From positions 788,058 through 852,057 of the forward strand of contig NZ_JMIT01000003.1 in the NCBI RefSeq assembly GCF_000731675.1: a stretch of 64,000 nt of DNA, given 5' to 3'. Below are positions 1 to 10,456 of the stretch, in pieces. Both the position numbers and the translations under genes were made by a program. The stretch comes from Pseudomonas capeferrum. GTDB lineage: Bacteria; Pseudomonadota; Gammaproteobacteria; Pseudomonadales; Pseudomonadaceae. A model generated the notes under the pieces. The model had not been told where the DNA came from. It saw only the letters and a list, made by a program, of their open reading frames with translations, and did not search any database. The stretch's first letter is position 1. Every line of letters begins with the position of its first letter.

Positions 1-30
1 TTGGTACGTACCGTCGAAGTCACGAGCCAT
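1..30 (-). CDS. Possible 5' end of a leftward gene cut by the window edge
   Basis: An ATG at 30-28 on the minus strand opens a frame of ten codons (MARDFDGTYQ) that runs off the window. A GGGAG sequence sits about 9 bases upstream, a normal Shine-Dalgarno distance. The fragment is too short to identify, so this is only a plausible start. Confidence 0.3.
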   Translation of the reverse strand, partial: MARDFDGTYQ

Positions 31-162
31 TGCCTGTCTCCCAGTTAGGATGCGGGAGTTTCAGACTGGCTTCGGGAGTTTACGGTTTTGCGCCAGGGCG
101 GTTACAAAATGGTGAATTTTGCTTGCCTGCGCAGGCGATGAGGCCCGCGCAGGCGCCGCAAG

Positions 163-1029
163 TCAATCGTCGGTGGCTTTGATTGACTTGGGCGATAGGC
201 GCAGGCTGCGCAAGCTGCGCTTCACGCTCTTGAGGTGGTTGACCAGGCTCGGTCCACGCGCCATGGCAACACCCATGGCCAGCACATCGATCACCACCAG
301 GTGGGCGATACGCGAGGTCAGCGGCGTATAGATTTCGGTGTCTTCATGCACATCGATGGCCAGGTTGACGGTCGAAAGCTCGGCCAAGGGGGTGGCGCTC
401 GGGCACAGGGTAATCAGGTTGGCGCCACTCTCACGCACCAGGTTGGCGGTAATCAGCAGGTCTTTGGAACGGCCCGACTGGGAGATGCACACCGCCACGT
501 CGCCCGGCTTCAAGGTGACCGCCGACATGGCCTGCATGTGCGGGTCGGAATAGGCCGCCGCGCTGAGCAGCAGGCGGAAGAACTTGTGCTGGGCATCGGC
601 AGCCACCGCGCCCGATGCGCCAAAGCCATAAAACTCTACCCGCTGCGCCTGGGCCATGGCGCTCACGGCCTGCTGCAGCGCTTGTGGATCGAGGTGCTCG
701 CGCACCTCCATCAGCGTATGCAAGGTAGTGTCGAAGATCTTCAGGCTGTAATCGGCTACCGAGTCGTCTTCATGGATCGCGAACTGCCCAAAGCTGGCCC
801 CGGCGGCCAGGCTTTGCGCGAGTTTCAGCTTGAGGTCCTGAAAGCCTGAACAGCCAATCGCCCGGCAGAAACGTACGATGGTCGGTTCACTGATACCCAC
901 GTTGTGCGCCAGGTCGGCCATCGAGCTGTGCATGACGGCAGCCGGGTCTAGCAGCACGTGGTCGGCTACTTTCAGTTCCGATTTGCGCAGCAGGTGGCGC
1001 GATTGGGCGATATGTTGCAACAGATTCAC
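163..1029 (-). CDS. hexR: RpiR/HexR-type transcriptional regulator (HTH + SIS)
   Basis: A 288-residue regulator with an N-terminal RpiR helix-turn-helix (about residues 1-75, with GISEPTIVRFCRAIG) and a C-terminal SIS sugar-phosphate domain (about 120-260, with FYGFGASG and ISQSGRSKD). HexR proteins repress central carbon genes and are released by the Entner-Doudoroff intermediate KDPG. The gene is divergent from a glucose-6-phosphate dehydrogenase, and a perfect HexR palindrome lies between them at 1074-1088. In P. putida the better-known hexR sits beside zwf-pgl-eda. Here pgl and eda are absent, so this could be the second, paralogous RpiR-zwf pair; the symbol is used by family. Confidence 0.85.
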   Translation of the reverse strand: MNLLQHIAQSRHLLRKSELKVADHVLLDPAAVMHSSMADLAHNVGISEPTIVRFCRAIGCSGFQDLKLKLAQSLAAGASFGQFAIHEDDSVADYSLKIFDTTLHTLMEVREHLDPQALQQAVSAMAQAQRVEFYGFGASGAVAADAQHKFFRLLLSAAAYSDPHMQAMSAVTLKPGDVAVCISQSGRSKDLLITANLVRESGANLITLCPSATPLAELSTVNLAIDVHEDTEIYTPLTSRIAHLVVIDVLAMGVAMARGPSLVNHLKSVKRSLRSLRLSPKSIKATDD

Positions 1030-1073
1030 GGGCTGGACTCGGTTATGATCGGCTGGCCGGGATGTAGCTTTCT

Positions 1074-1088
1074 TGTAGTTATACTACA
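1074..1088. promoter_or_regulatory. HexR operator (15-bp palindrome)
   Basis: TGTAGTTATACTACA reads as two 6-base inverted arms around TAT and matches the HexR consensus TGTARTWWWAYTACA at every position. It lies between the divergent regulator (start 1029) and zwf (start 1133), 44 bases before the zwf start, so one dimer site could control both genes. Confidence 0.85.
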
Positions 1089-1132
1089 TGGGCGCCAACC
1101 CGCCCAGTTAAACGAACGTGGAGAGTGGTGGT

Positions 1133-2575
<1,443 letters not shown>

Positions 2576-2663
2576 AAGCCTGCCCGATCCCATTACCCCT
2601 TTGGAGCAGAGACAGTAGCGCTGCGCCTGCTGGCGCACACCTCAAACTGCAAAGGGATCCATC

Positions 2664-2981
2664 ATGAGCAAAATCGAAAACCTTTATGCGTACAACAGCG
2701 AAGTACCAGGCGAACCGGTCTGCTTCGAAGTTCAGGGAACAGTGACCGTTGCTCACCCAGGCATCGAACCGGTTCTGGTGGCGCCCAAGATTCGCCACAA
2801 AGGTGGCTGGGAAGTGCTTCAGCTGAAACTGGAGGACAAGGGGGGCATCAACCTGCAGGTCCTGACCCAGAAGCCGGTATTCTTCAGGCGCGAAGGCGGG
2901 ACTTCGTGGAAGCGGCTGGAGATCATTCACGCCGAAGGTTCGCAAATGGTCGAGATCGGCCACCGGGTAGCACTCAACTGA
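2664..2981 (+). CDS. Small conserved protein of unknown function
   Basis: A 105-residue soluble protein starting MSKIENLYAYNSEVPGEPVC, with AAAGGGATCC just upstream as a ribosome-binding site. No signal peptide, membrane segment or catalytic motif is visible; the sequence alternates short beta-rich stretches (VTVAHPGIEPVLVAPK, WEVLQLKLED) and is rich in charged residues. It follows zwf by 88 bases and precedes uvrD. I do not recognise the family; coding is supported by length, start signals and codon use. Confidence 0.7.
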   Translation: MSKIENLYAYNSEVPGEPVCFEVQGTVTVAHPGIEPVLVAPKIRHKGGWEVLQLKLEDKGGINLQVLTQKPVFFRREGGTSWKRLEIIHAEGSQMVEIGHRVALN

Positions 2982-3088
2982 GTCTGGCAGGGTGCTGTAG
3001 GCCAATCCGGATGAGCGACAGCACGTAAAGGTGGAAACTCATACAGTAGGCGTTTGCCCCGTAACCAGCCTGCCCCTAGAATGGCCGG

Positions 3089-5272
3089 ATGCGCACAGAC
3101 GACCTCTCCCTCCTGCTGAACTCCCTCAATGACGCCCAACGCCAGGCCGTAGCCGCCTCGCTCGGGCGTCAACTGGTGCTTGCCGGCGCCGGTTCCGGTA
3201 AAACCCGCGTGCTGGTGCACCGCATCGCCTGGCTGATCCAGGTCGAGCAGGCCTCGCCGCATTCGATCTTGTCGGTGACCTTCACCAACAAGGCTGCGGC
3301 AGAAATGCGCCAGCGCATCGAGCAGTTGCTGGGGATAAACCCGGCCGGCATGTGGGTGGGCACGTTCCACGGCCTGGCCCATCGCTTGCTGCGGGCTCAC
3401 TGGCAGGAAGCCCGGCTGGTGCAGAACTTCCAAATTCTCGACAGCGACGACCAACAGCGCCTGGTCAAGCGGGTGATGCGCGAGCTCGGCCTGGATGAAC
3501 AAAAGTGGCCGGCACGCCAGGCTCAATGGTTCATCAACGGCCAGAAAGACGAAGGCTTGCGCCCTCAGCATATCCAGGCCGGCGGTGACCTGTTCCTGTC
3601 GACCATGCGCGATGTCTATACCGCCTACGAACAGGCCTGCGAACGCGCTGGGGTCATCGACTTCTCCGAACTGCTGCTGCGCGCCCTCGACCTGTGGCGC
3701 GATCACCCCGGGCTGCTGGAGCACTATCAGCGCCGCTTCAGCCATGTGCTGGTGGATGAGTTCCAGGACACCAACGCCGTGCAGTACGCCTGGTTGCGCC
3801 TGCTCGCGCGCGGCGGCCAGAGCCTGATGGCGGTGGGCGACGATGACCAGTCGATCTATGGCTGGCGCGGCGCCAAGATCGAGAACATCCACCAGTACAC
3901 GGCCGACTTCCCAGACGCCGAAATGATCCGCCTGGAGCAGAACTACCGCTCCACCGGCGGCATCCTCAAGGCGGCCAACGCCCTGATCGCCAACAACAGC
4001 GGGCGCCTGGGCAAAGAACTGTGGACCGACATGGGCGAAGGCGAGCCGCTGACCCTGTACGCGGCCTACAACGAACACGATGAAGCGCGCTATGTGGTAG
4101 AAACCATCGAGAGCCTGGTCAAGCAAGGCAATGCGCGCAACGAAATCGCTATTCTGTATCGTTCCAACGCCCAGTCGCGGGTGCTGGAAGAAGCCCTGTT
4201 GCGCGAACGCATCCCCTACCGCATCTATGGCGGCCAGCGCTTCTTCGAACGTGCCGAAATCAAGAACGCCATGGCCTACCTGCGCCTGCTCGAAGGCCGT
4301 GGCAACGATGCGGCGCTGGAGCGGGTAATCAACGTGCCGCCGCGCGGTATCGGCGAAAAAACCGTCGAAGCCATTCGCGATCACGCCCGCCACAGCCAGC
4401 TGTCGATGTGGGAAGCCATGTGCCAGCTGCTCGCCGCCAAGGCCCTCAAGGGCCGTGCTGCCAGTGCGTTGGGTGCCTTCATAGAACTGATCGAGGGGTT
4501 GGCCACCAAGGTCGTGGACATGCCGCTGCATACCATGACCCAGACCACCATCGAACAGTCCGGCCTGATCAACTATCACCAGGAAGAAAAGGGTGAAAAG
4601 GGCCAGGCACGGGTGGAAAACCTTGAGGAACTGGTCAGCGCAGCGCGCAACTTCGAGGCCGGCGACGAAGACGCCGACCTCTCGCCGCTCTCGGCCTTCC
4701 TCGGCCACGCCTCGCTCGAAGCGGGCGACGCCCAGGCCGATGAACATGAAGACAGCATCCAGCTGATGACCTTGCACAGCGCCAAAGGCCTGGAATTCCC
4801 CTATGTGTTCCTGGTGGGCATGGAAGAAGGGCTGTTCCCGCACAAGATGAGCCTGGAAGAGCCTGGCCGCCTGGAAGAGGAACGCCGCCTGGCCTATGTG
4901 GGCATTACCCGTGCCATGCGCCAGCTGGTCATGACCTATGCCGAAACACGTCGCCTGTATGGCAGCGAGACCTACAATAAAGTGTCGCGTTTCGTACGCG
5001 AGATTCCGCCAGGTCTGGTTCAGGAAGTGCGCTTGTCCAACAGTGTCAGCCGCCCGTTCGGCGGCGCGAAGGTCGCCACCAGCAACCTGTTCGCCAATGC
5101 CAATATTCCGCAGACCGCCTTCAACCTCGGCCAGCGCGTGCAACATGCGGTGTTTGGCGAGGGGGTGATACTCAACTTCGAGGGCTCTGGCGCCCAGGCA
5201 CGGGTACAGGTGAACTTTGCCGAAGGCAGCAAGTGGCTGATGCTGGGGTATGCCAAGCTGGAGGCCATCTGA
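3089..5272 (+). CDS. uvrD: DNA helicase II UvrD
   Basis: A superfamily 1A 3'-5' DNA helicase acting in nucleotide excision and mismatch repair. The 727-residue protein has the Q motif (LNDAQRQAV), Walker A AGAGSGKT at residues 31-38, motif Ia FTNKAAAEM, Walker B DEFQDTN, motif III GDDDQSIYGWRGA, motif IV LEQNYRS, and the later VTLHSAKGLE-like (LMTLHSAKGLEFP) and EERRLAYVGITRA motifs. The C-terminal Tudor-like end (FGEGVILNFEG) is typical of UvrD rather than Rep. A long antisense frame over the gene is a codon-bias shadow. Confidence 0.96.
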   Translation: MRTDDLSLLLNSLNDAQRQAVAASLGRQLVLAGAGSGKTRVLVHRIAWLIQVEQASPHSILSVTFTNKAAAEMRQRIEQLLGINPAGMWVGTFHGLAHRLLRAHWQEARLVQNFQILDSDDQQRLVKRVMRELGLDEQKWPARQAQWFINGQKDEGLRPQHIQAGGDLFLSTMRDVYTAYEQACERAGVIDFSELLLRALDLWRDHPGLLEHYQRRFSHVLVDEFQDTNAVQYAWLRLLARGGQSLMAVGDDDQSIYGWRGAKIENIHQYTADFPDAEMIRLEQNYRSTGGILKAANALIANNSGRLGKELWTDMGEGEPLTLYAAYNEHDEARYVVETIESLVKQGNARNEIAILYRSNAQSRVLEEALLRERIPYRIYGGQRFFERAEIKNAMAYLRLLEGRGNDAALERVINVPPRGIGEKTVEAIRDHARHSQLSMWEAMCQLLAAKALKGRAASALGAFIELIEGLATKVVDMPLHTMTQTTIEQSGLINYHQEEKGEKGQARVENLEELVSAARNFEAGDEDADLSPLSAFLGHASLEAGDAQADEHEDSIQLMTLHSAKGLEFPYVFLVGMEEGLFPHKMSLEEPGRLEEERRLAYVGITRAMRQLVMTYAETRRLYGSETYNKVSRFVREIPPGLVQEVRLSNSVSRPFGGAKVATSNLFANANIPQTAFNLGQRVQHAVFGEGVILNFEGSGAQARVQVNFAEGSKWLMLGYAKLEAI

Positions 5273-5274
5273 GG

Positions 5275-5300
5275 CTGTACGCGGGCAGCCCCGCGTACAG
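5275..5300 (+). terminator. Stem-loop just after uvrD
   Basis: Eleven-base perfect arms (CTGTACGCGGG / CCCGCGTACAG) around a CAGC loop begin 2 bases after the uvrD stop. No T-run follows, so this may be an mRNA-stabilising or Rho-assisted end rather than a classical intrinsic terminator. A second short inverted repeat (GTTACA...TGTAAC) lies at about 5304-5323. Confidence 0.45.
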
Positions 5301-5421
5301 GCGGTTACAGGCACGCTTGTAACATTCAGGCAAAAGCTCGAAACATTATGTCGCTGGTCATGTGCCCGGGAACCTGTGCACCATGACGCGCGTGCAATCC
5401 ACAACAGGGGATATCCCACTT

Positions 5422-6276
5422 ATGCAACGTTTTCTTAGCATCGCTCTGGCGCTCTGCGTCGGCTTGACGCTGAGCCTGGACGCCAGCGCCAAGCGTTTCG
5501 GCGGCGGCAAGAGCTCGGGCTCCGCGCCTATTCACCAGACCCGCCAGGCCACGCCAACCACGCCTGCCGCCGCGCCGACCGCACCTGGCCGTGCGCCGGC
5601 CGCCGCCAGCGGTGCTTCGCGCTGGCTGGGCCCACTGGCCGGCCTCGCCGCCGGTGGCCTGCTGGCCTCCATGTTCATGGGGGACGGCTTCCAAGGCATG
5701 CAGATCATGGACTTCCTGATCATGGGCCTGATCGCGTTTCTGGTGTTCCGCTTCATTGCCGCGCGTCGCCGCCAGCAGCAGCCGCAAATGGCCGCACCTG
5801 GCCATGCGCCGTTCCAGCGTGAAGCTCACGGCCAGCCTGCCCAGCCGTCGGTCTTCGGTGGTTCGGCCGCACCTGCTGCCGCAGCCGCTCCGGTGATCAA
5901 AGCGCCGGCCTGGTTCAATGAGCAAAGCTTCCTGGCCGCCGCGCAAAGCCACTTCCAGTCGCTGCAGCAGCACTGGGATGCCAACGAGATGGACAAGATC
6001 GCCGAGTTCGTCACGCCGCAGATGCTCGAGTTCCTCAAGCGCGAGCGCGCCGAGTTGGGTGATGGCTTCCAGGCTACCTACATCGACAACCTCGAAGTAC
6101 AGCTGGATGGTGTCGATGATCGCGCCGACCGTACCGACGCCACCCTGACCTTCCGTGGCGTGTCGAAGACCTCGCGCTTCGACCAGGGCGAAGTGTTCAG
6201 CGAAAGCTGGCACATGGTTCGCGCCCAGGGCGAGAACCAGCCTTGGCTGGTCGCCGGTATCCGTCAAAACGGTTAA
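5422..6276 (+). CDS. Tim44-like domain protein with signal peptide
   Basis: A 284-residue exported or membrane-anchored protein. The chosen ATG gives a clean signal sequence (MQRFLSIALALCVGLTLSL, then DASA) and has AGGGG upstream; earlier in-frame starts would bury it. After a low-complexity Ala/Pro/Gly stretch comes a hydrophobic segment (IMDFLIMGLIAFLVFRFIA, about residues 95-115), a proline/glutamine-rich linker, and a C-terminal Tim44-like domain (about 155-284, AWFNEQSFLAAAQSHF to WLVAGIRQNG). The exact role of bacterial Tim44-like proteins is not established. Confidence 0.85.
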   Translation: MQRFLSIALALCVGLTLSLDASAKRFGGGKSSGSAPIHQTRQATPTTPAAAPTAPGRAPAAASGASRWLGPLAGLAAGGLLASMFMGDGFQGMQIMDFLIMGLIAFLVFRFIAARRRQQQPQMAAPGHAPFQREAHGQPAQPSVFGGSAAPAAAAAPVIKAPAWFNEQSFLAAAQSHFQSLQQHWDANEMDKIAEFVTPQMLEFLKRERAELGDGFQATYIDNLEVQLDGVDDRADRTDATLTFRGVSKTSRFDQGEVFSESWHMVRAQGENQPWLVAGIRQNG

Positions 6277-6292
6277 CCGACACGCGTTGTAC

Positions 6293-6322
6293 AAAAACCC
6301 CGGGCTCTGTCCCGGGGTTTTT
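6293..6322 (+). terminator. Intrinsic terminator after the Tim44-like gene
   Basis: The arms AAAAACCCCGGG and CCCGGGGTTTTT are perfect complements around a CTCTGT loop and are followed by more T residues. It begins 17 bases after the stop codon at 6276. Confidence 0.85.
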
Positions 6323-6390
6323 GCTTTTGCCACAGCGGCCTACTAGGGTATAACGCGCAGCGTTGTCATCAAGGTCAGAGGAAGTGAACC

Positions 6391-6798
6391 GTGGAAGAAG
6401 TGATCGAACAACTCCGTGAAGCCAATGAGCCGGTACCGGTGCCCTTGGAGCTTCCCGATGAAGATCAGCTGGTGGAAGTCGAAGAACAGCTGTTCATCAA
6501 CATTCCCTTTGTGTTCAAGGAGTTCCTGCTGACCGTCAGTGATGTGGTCTACGGCTCGCTCGAACCGGTCACGATCACCGACCCGCAATCGCATACCTAC
6601 CTGCCGGACGTTGCATCCAATGCCTGGGATGCTGGCGTGCCACGCGACCTGATCCCGATTTGCCAGGACGGTGATAACTATTACTGCGTCGAGGAAGACG
6701 GCACGGTTGTGCTGTGGGATGCCGAAGACGAGATCGTGGGTGAAGACAGCTGGGAATCGGTGTGGCACTGGGCGCGGGACGTGTGGCTGGAAAGCTGA
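6391..6798 (+). CDS. SMI1/KNR4-family protein
   Basis: A very acidic 135-residue protein with SMI1/KNR4 hallmarks: LPEDYKEFL-like FINIPFVFKEFLLTVSD, a central ..LIPICQDGDNYYCVEEDG.. stretch, and the ..VVLWDAEDE..DSWESVWHWARD.. C-terminus. Family members include immunity proteins to polymorphic toxins, but no toxin is adjacent here and a housekeeping role is equally possible. It starts with GTG at 6391, preceded by AGAGGAAG. Confidence 0.75.
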   Translation: MEEVIEQLREANEPVPVPLELPDEDQLVEVEEQLFINIPFVFKEFLLTVSDVVYGSLEPVTITDPQSHTYLPDVASNAWDAGVPRDLIPICQDGDNYYCVEEDGTVVLWDAEDEIVGEDSWESVWHWARDVWLES

Positions 6799-6812
6799 TC
6801 GCGCGCCTACAA

Positions 6813-6839
6813 GTCGCCAGGCTTTCTACGCCTGGCGAC
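6813..6839. terminator. Stem-loop between convergent genes
   Basis: Ten-base perfect arms GTCGCCAGGC and GCCTGGCGAC around a 7-base loop lie between the SMI1/KNR4 gene (+) and the antiporter gene (-). There is no T-run on either side, so its termination role is inferred from position. Confidence 0.4.
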
Positions 6840-6899
6840 ATCGCTACCGCTCCATCCCCTCGGGCGACGGTGAAATCTTGCGCAGTGAGCCTTGCTGCC

Positions 6900-8660
6900 T
6901 CAATGCGTATTCTCGCGGCTGTTCTCCAGCGTCTCCAGCAAGGCAATCTGCATGCGGGTATGCACGCGGATGAACCAACGCCACAGCAACGCCACCACCA
7001 CCGCCGCCACTACCGCAATCACCAGCAGCAGTTCACTGGTGGGCAGGATGCTGGCCGATAGCGCCGACAGCAGCAGGAAGATCACCAGCAACGACAGCAG
7101 CGGGATCACCTCGGCGATCACCCGCCGCACTCGCTGGGTATGGCGCCCCGCCATTTCAGGCTTAACGCCCATTTCCGCCAGCAGCATCGACAGCGCCTTG
7201 AGCTTGCGATACGCCGCAATCAGGAAGGGCAGCGACAGCAGCAACGCCGCGCCCCAGATCATCGCCTTTTGCTGGCTGACATCGGCGACCCACTCGCTGA
7301 GCCAATTGCCAATGCGCCCGGCAAAGTAGCCCCCGCTGAAGAAGATGGCGATCACCAGCGCCAGGTTGACGCCAACCTGCAACAGGATGCGCCGGATCAT
7401 CGCCGCAAGCACGGCACCCTCGCCCTGCGGCTGGATGTTGCGCAACCACTCGCCATACAGCGACAGCACACGCGCCAGACGGCTGGGCACCACCTTGCCA
7501 AGTTTCAGCGAGAGCGGGTCGGCCGCACGGATCAGGTAAGGCGTCAGCAGCGTGGTGATTGCCGAAACCGCCACGGCCACCGGGTAGAGGAAATCGCTGG
7601 TTACCTGCAGCGTCATGCCCAGCGCAGCGATGATGAAAGAGAACTCGCCAATCTGGGAAAGCCCCATGCCTACCCGCAGCGAAGTGCGGCCGTCATTACC
7701 GGCGATAAACGCTCCCATGCCACAGGACAACATCTTGCCCAGCACTACCGCCACGGTGATGACCACGATCGGCCAGGCGTAGTCGATCAGTACTTGAGGG
7801 TCGATCATCAGGCCGATGGCGACAAAGAAGATGGCGCTGAACAGATCGCGTACCGGTTCGATCAGCCGTTCGATCTTCAGCAGTTGACGCGACTCGGCCA
7901 TGATCGCGCCAATCAGGAAGGCACCAAGGACCATGCTGTATTCCAGCTTCACCACCAGCAGGCAGAAACCGAAACACAGGCCCAACACGGTGATCAGCAA
8001 CATCTCGTTGCTTTCGAATTTCGCCACATATGCCAGCAAACGCGGCACCAGCAAAATGCCGATGACCAGCGCGACGATCATGAACAGCGACAGTTTGCCG
8101 ACCGTGGAAAACACCTCGCCAGAGCTGACTGTGCCGCTGACGGCGATGCCCGACAGCAAGGCGATGATGCCGATACCCAGAATGTCCTCGACGATCAGCA
8201 CGCCGAAAATCAGCTGGGCGAAGCGCTCGTTCTTCATCTTCAGGTCGTTGAGTGCCTTGACGATGATGGTCGTCGAGGAGATGGCCAGGATGGCGCCGAG
8301 GAACAACGCGTCCATGGTGTTCCAGCCAAACCAGCGACCGATCTCGAAACCGATCCAGATCATCAGCACGATTTCCAGGAACGCCGCGATAAACGCCGTG
8401 GCACCGACCTTGAACAGCTTGCGCAGGCTGAACTCAAGGCCCAGGCAGAACATCAGGAAGATCACCCCCAGCTCGGCCAGGGTCTTGATGGTGTCTTCGT
8501 CGTGGATCAGGCCAAATGGCGGAGTGTGCGGGCCGATGATGAAGCCGGCGACGATGTAGCCCAGCACCACGGGCTGCTTGAGCCGGTGGAAAATAATCGT
8601 GACCACCCCGGCTACCAGCATGATCACTGCCAGGTCCTGGATGAAGCTGATGGCATGCAT
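6900..8660 (-). CDS. CPA2-family monovalent cation/H+ antiporter (KefB-type membrane part)
   Basis: A 586-residue inner-membrane protein with about 12 hydrophobic segments, belonging to the cation:proton antiporter-2 family. Family signatures include LGYIVAGFIIGPHTPP near the N-terminus and FLGAILAISSTTIIVKAL in the exchanger core. The ATG at 8660 has AAGGAG 9 bases upstream. The C-terminus has further membrane segments and ends near a basic helix; I see no RCK/TrkA-N nucleotide-binding domain such as KefB, KefC and YbaL carry. Cation specificity cannot be read from the sequence. Confidence 0.85.
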   Translation of the reverse strand: MHAISFIQDLAVIMLVAGVVTIIFHRLKQPVVLGYIVAGFIIGPHTPPFGLIHDEDTIKTLAELGVIFLMFCLGLEFSLRKLFKVGATAFIAAFLEIVLMIWIGFEIGRWFGWNTMDALFLGAILAISSTTIIVKALNDLKMKNERFAQLIFGVLIVEDILGIGIIALLSGIAVSGTVSSGEVFSTVGKLSLFMIVALVIGILLVPRLLAYVAKFESNEMLLITVLGLCFGFCLLVVKLEYSMVLGAFLIGAIMAESRQLLKIERLIEPVRDLFSAIFFVAIGLMIDPQVLIDYAWPIVVITVAVVLGKMLSCGMGAFIAGNDGRTSLRVGMGLSQIGEFSFIIAALGMTLQVTSDFLYPVAVAVSAITTLLTPYLIRAADPLSLKLGKVVPSRLARVLSLYGEWLRNIQPQGEGAVLAAMIRRILLQVGVNLALVIAIFFSGGYFAGRIGNWLSEWVADVSQQKAMIWGAALLLSLPFLIAAYRKLKALSMLLAEMGVKPEMAGRHTQRVRRVIAEVIPLLSLLVIFLLLSALSASILPTSELLLVIAVVAAVVVALLWRWFIRVHTRMQIALLETLENSRENTH

Positions 8661-8830
8661 GGCGCGATACTCCTTTTCTCGATGCCCGGGCAGACCGCTC
8701 CTCTGCCAAGGCAAACCGAGCGAGCAGCAAGTACATACTGTATTGAATGCAGGAAAGCCCATGTTGCATGGGCGTACTCAGGTTAACATCGCACCCCGCC
8801 GCTTAACGTCGGTGCAATATGTAGAAACAG

Positions 8831-8854
8831 ATCGGCAGGTTAAGCGCTGCCGAT
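8831..8854. promoter_or_regulatory. Inverted repeat in the antiporter/thioesterase divergent gap
   Basis: ATCGGCAG and CTGCCGAT are perfect 8-base arms separated by 8 bases. They lie in the 270-bp gap between two divergent genes, so this may be an operator. No regulator is identified and the rest of the gap shows nothing else clear. Confidence 0.35.
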
Positions 8855-8930
8855 GGCGTGATCAGCGTGACGACGGAGCGTCAGCCAACGTCCCGTACCA
8901 GGAAGGCAAACTCAAAGAGGGGAAACAGAA

Positions 8931-9467
8931 GTGTCAGCAGATACCCGCCCCGATTCAGCGCAACCACACCGTGAGCACACTATGGAACCTGGAAACGCCC
9001 AGCTGAGCATGACCGTCCTGATGACCCCGGACATGGCCAACTTCTCCGGTAACGTGCACGGCGGCACCCTGCTCAAGTACCTGGATGAAGTGGCCTATGC
9101 CTGCGCCAGCCGTTACGCCGGCAGCTACGTGGTGACCTTGTCGGTCGACCAGGTGATTTTCCGCGAACCCGTGCACGTCGGCGAACTGGTGACATTCCTT
9201 GCGTCGGTCAACTACACCGGCAACACCTCGATGGAGGTGGGCATCAAGGTGGTGACCGAGAACATTCGCGAACGCTCCGTGCGTCACTCCAACAGCTGCT
9301 TCTTCACCATGGTGGCAGTCGACGACAGCCGCCGCCCGGTAGCGGTGCCGCCGCGCCAGCCCCACAGCAGCGAGGAAAAGCGCCGGTTCCTACAGGGCCA
9401 GCAGCGCCGGCAGATCCGCCAAGAGCTGGAAAAGCGCTACCAGGACCTGAAAACCGACGCCAACTAG
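8931..9467 (+). CDS. Acyl-CoA thioesterase, hotdog fold (YciA/BACH type)
   Basis: Hydrolyses acyl-CoA thioesters to free acids in the cytosol. The hotdog core starts at MTVLMTPDMANFSGNVHGG; NVHGGTLLKYLDEVAY holds the conserved Gly-Gly and Asp of the YciA/BACH active site. The 178-residue form starts at GTG 8931 with GAGGGGA 7 bases upstream. An ATG at 8982 (MEPGNAQLS) is an alternative that removes 17 residues. The stop overlaps that of pdxY tail-to-tail in CTAG. Confidence 0.88.
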   Translation: MSADTRPDSAQPHREHTMEPGNAQLSMTVLMTPDMANFSGNVHGGTLLKYLDEVAYACASRYAGSYVVTLSVDQVIFREPVHVGELVTFLASVNYTGNTSMEVGIKVVTENIRERSVRHSNSCFFTMVAVDDSRRPVAVPPRQPHSSEEKRRFLQGQQRRQIRQELEKRYQDLKTDAN

Positions 9468-10336
9468 TACGCCAGGCGCTGCGCCTCGAAGCGCACGCGC
9501 GGGTGGGCGATGCGATCCTGGGCCCGCACCAGCTGCAACTCGTAGGTGGCGCTGGCCTGGGTTTCGAGCAGTACTTCATGTACCGCAGCGCCAGCGTACT
9601 CGAACGCCTGCAGCCAGTTGTCCCCCAGCAACACACGGGCCAGAAACAGGCCCGAAGTCAGGTCGCCCACCCCCACCGGTTGACGCGGAAATGCCAGCAG
9701 CGGGCGACGCAGGTGCCAGCTTTGCTCGGCCGTCACCAGCAGCATCTCGAACTGGTCTTCGGCGCGCCCCGGGTAGGCCAGGTGCTTGACCACGACGACC
9801 TGCGGCCCACGCGCGAGCAGGCTGCGCGCCATCTGCACGCAATCTTCCAGCGACTGTGCGCGGCGGCCACAGAAGCTGTCCAGCTCCAACTGGTTAGGGC
9901 AAAGGATGTCCGCCTTGGCGGCCGCCTCCTCCAGCAGAAACTCGCTGACCTCCTGCGGCACGATGCAGCCTTTCTCAGCGTGGCCCATGACCGGGTCGCA
10001 CAGGTACAACGCCTTGGGGTTCACCGCCTTGATGCGTTCGACACCAGCCAGGATCGCCCGCCCTTGTTCAGCACTGCCCAGGTAGCCAGACAGCACCGCA
10101 TCGCAGTGGCCCAGTTCGCCGATGTTGGAAATACCTTCCACCAACGCAGGAATTTGCGCGGGAGCAAGCACTTCGCCAGCCCACTGGCCATACTGAGTAT
10201 GATTGGAGAACTGCACGGTATTGAGCGGCCAGACATTGACCCCGATACGCTGCATGGGAAACACCGCGGCGCTGTTGCCGGCGTGGCCGAACACCACGTG
10301 GGACTGAATGGCGAGCAGGTGCGGGGTACGTTTCAT
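9464..10336 (-). CDS. pdxY: Pyridoxal kinase PdxY
   Basis: Phosphorylates pyridoxal in the vitamin B6 salvage pathway. The 290-residue protein is a ribokinase-fold enzyme: N-terminal AIQSHVVFGHAGNSAAVFPMQ, central LYLCDPVMGHAEKGCIVP, LCPNQLELDSFCG, and the C-terminal anion-hole sequence PVGVGDLTSGLFLA, in which Gly-Asp carries the catalytic aspartate. The ATG at 10336 is the family start; a longer upstream frame is non-coding. Confidence 0.93.
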   Translation of the reverse strand: MKRTPHLLAIQSHVVFGHAGNSAAVFPMQRIGVNVWPLNTVQFSNHTQYGQWAGEVLAPAQIPALVEGISNIGELGHCDAVLSGYLGSAEQGRAILAGVERIKAVNPKALYLCDPVMGHAEKGCIVPQEVSEFLLEEAAAKADILCPNQLELDSFCGRRAQSLEDCVQMARSLLARGPQVVVVKHLAYPGRAEDQFEMLLVTAEQSWHLRRPLLAFPRQPVGVGDLTSGLFLARVLLGDNWLQAFEYAGAAVHEVLLETQASATYELQLVRAQDRIAHPRVRFEAQRLAY

Positions 10337-10456
10337 GCGGGAGATTTCCAAAGCTGTTTCAAGGATTGTGCGCAGCGCAGTATGAACTCGATTGCCACCT
10401 GTACGACAGGCCAGGGACGCAGTTAAGCTGGTTCGACCTGTTTGGAGCATATGCAA

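Noticed and set aside
2927..5419. 830-codon open frame antisense to uvrD
   Set aside because: It lies opposite a gene with all UvrD helicase motifs; long antisense frames are common in high-GC DNA and this one has no recognisable domain.
7140..8786. 548-codon plus-strand frame opposite the antiporter gene
   Set aside because: His/Gln/Asp-rich translation typical of antisense to membrane proteins; the minus-strand gene has clear family motifs.
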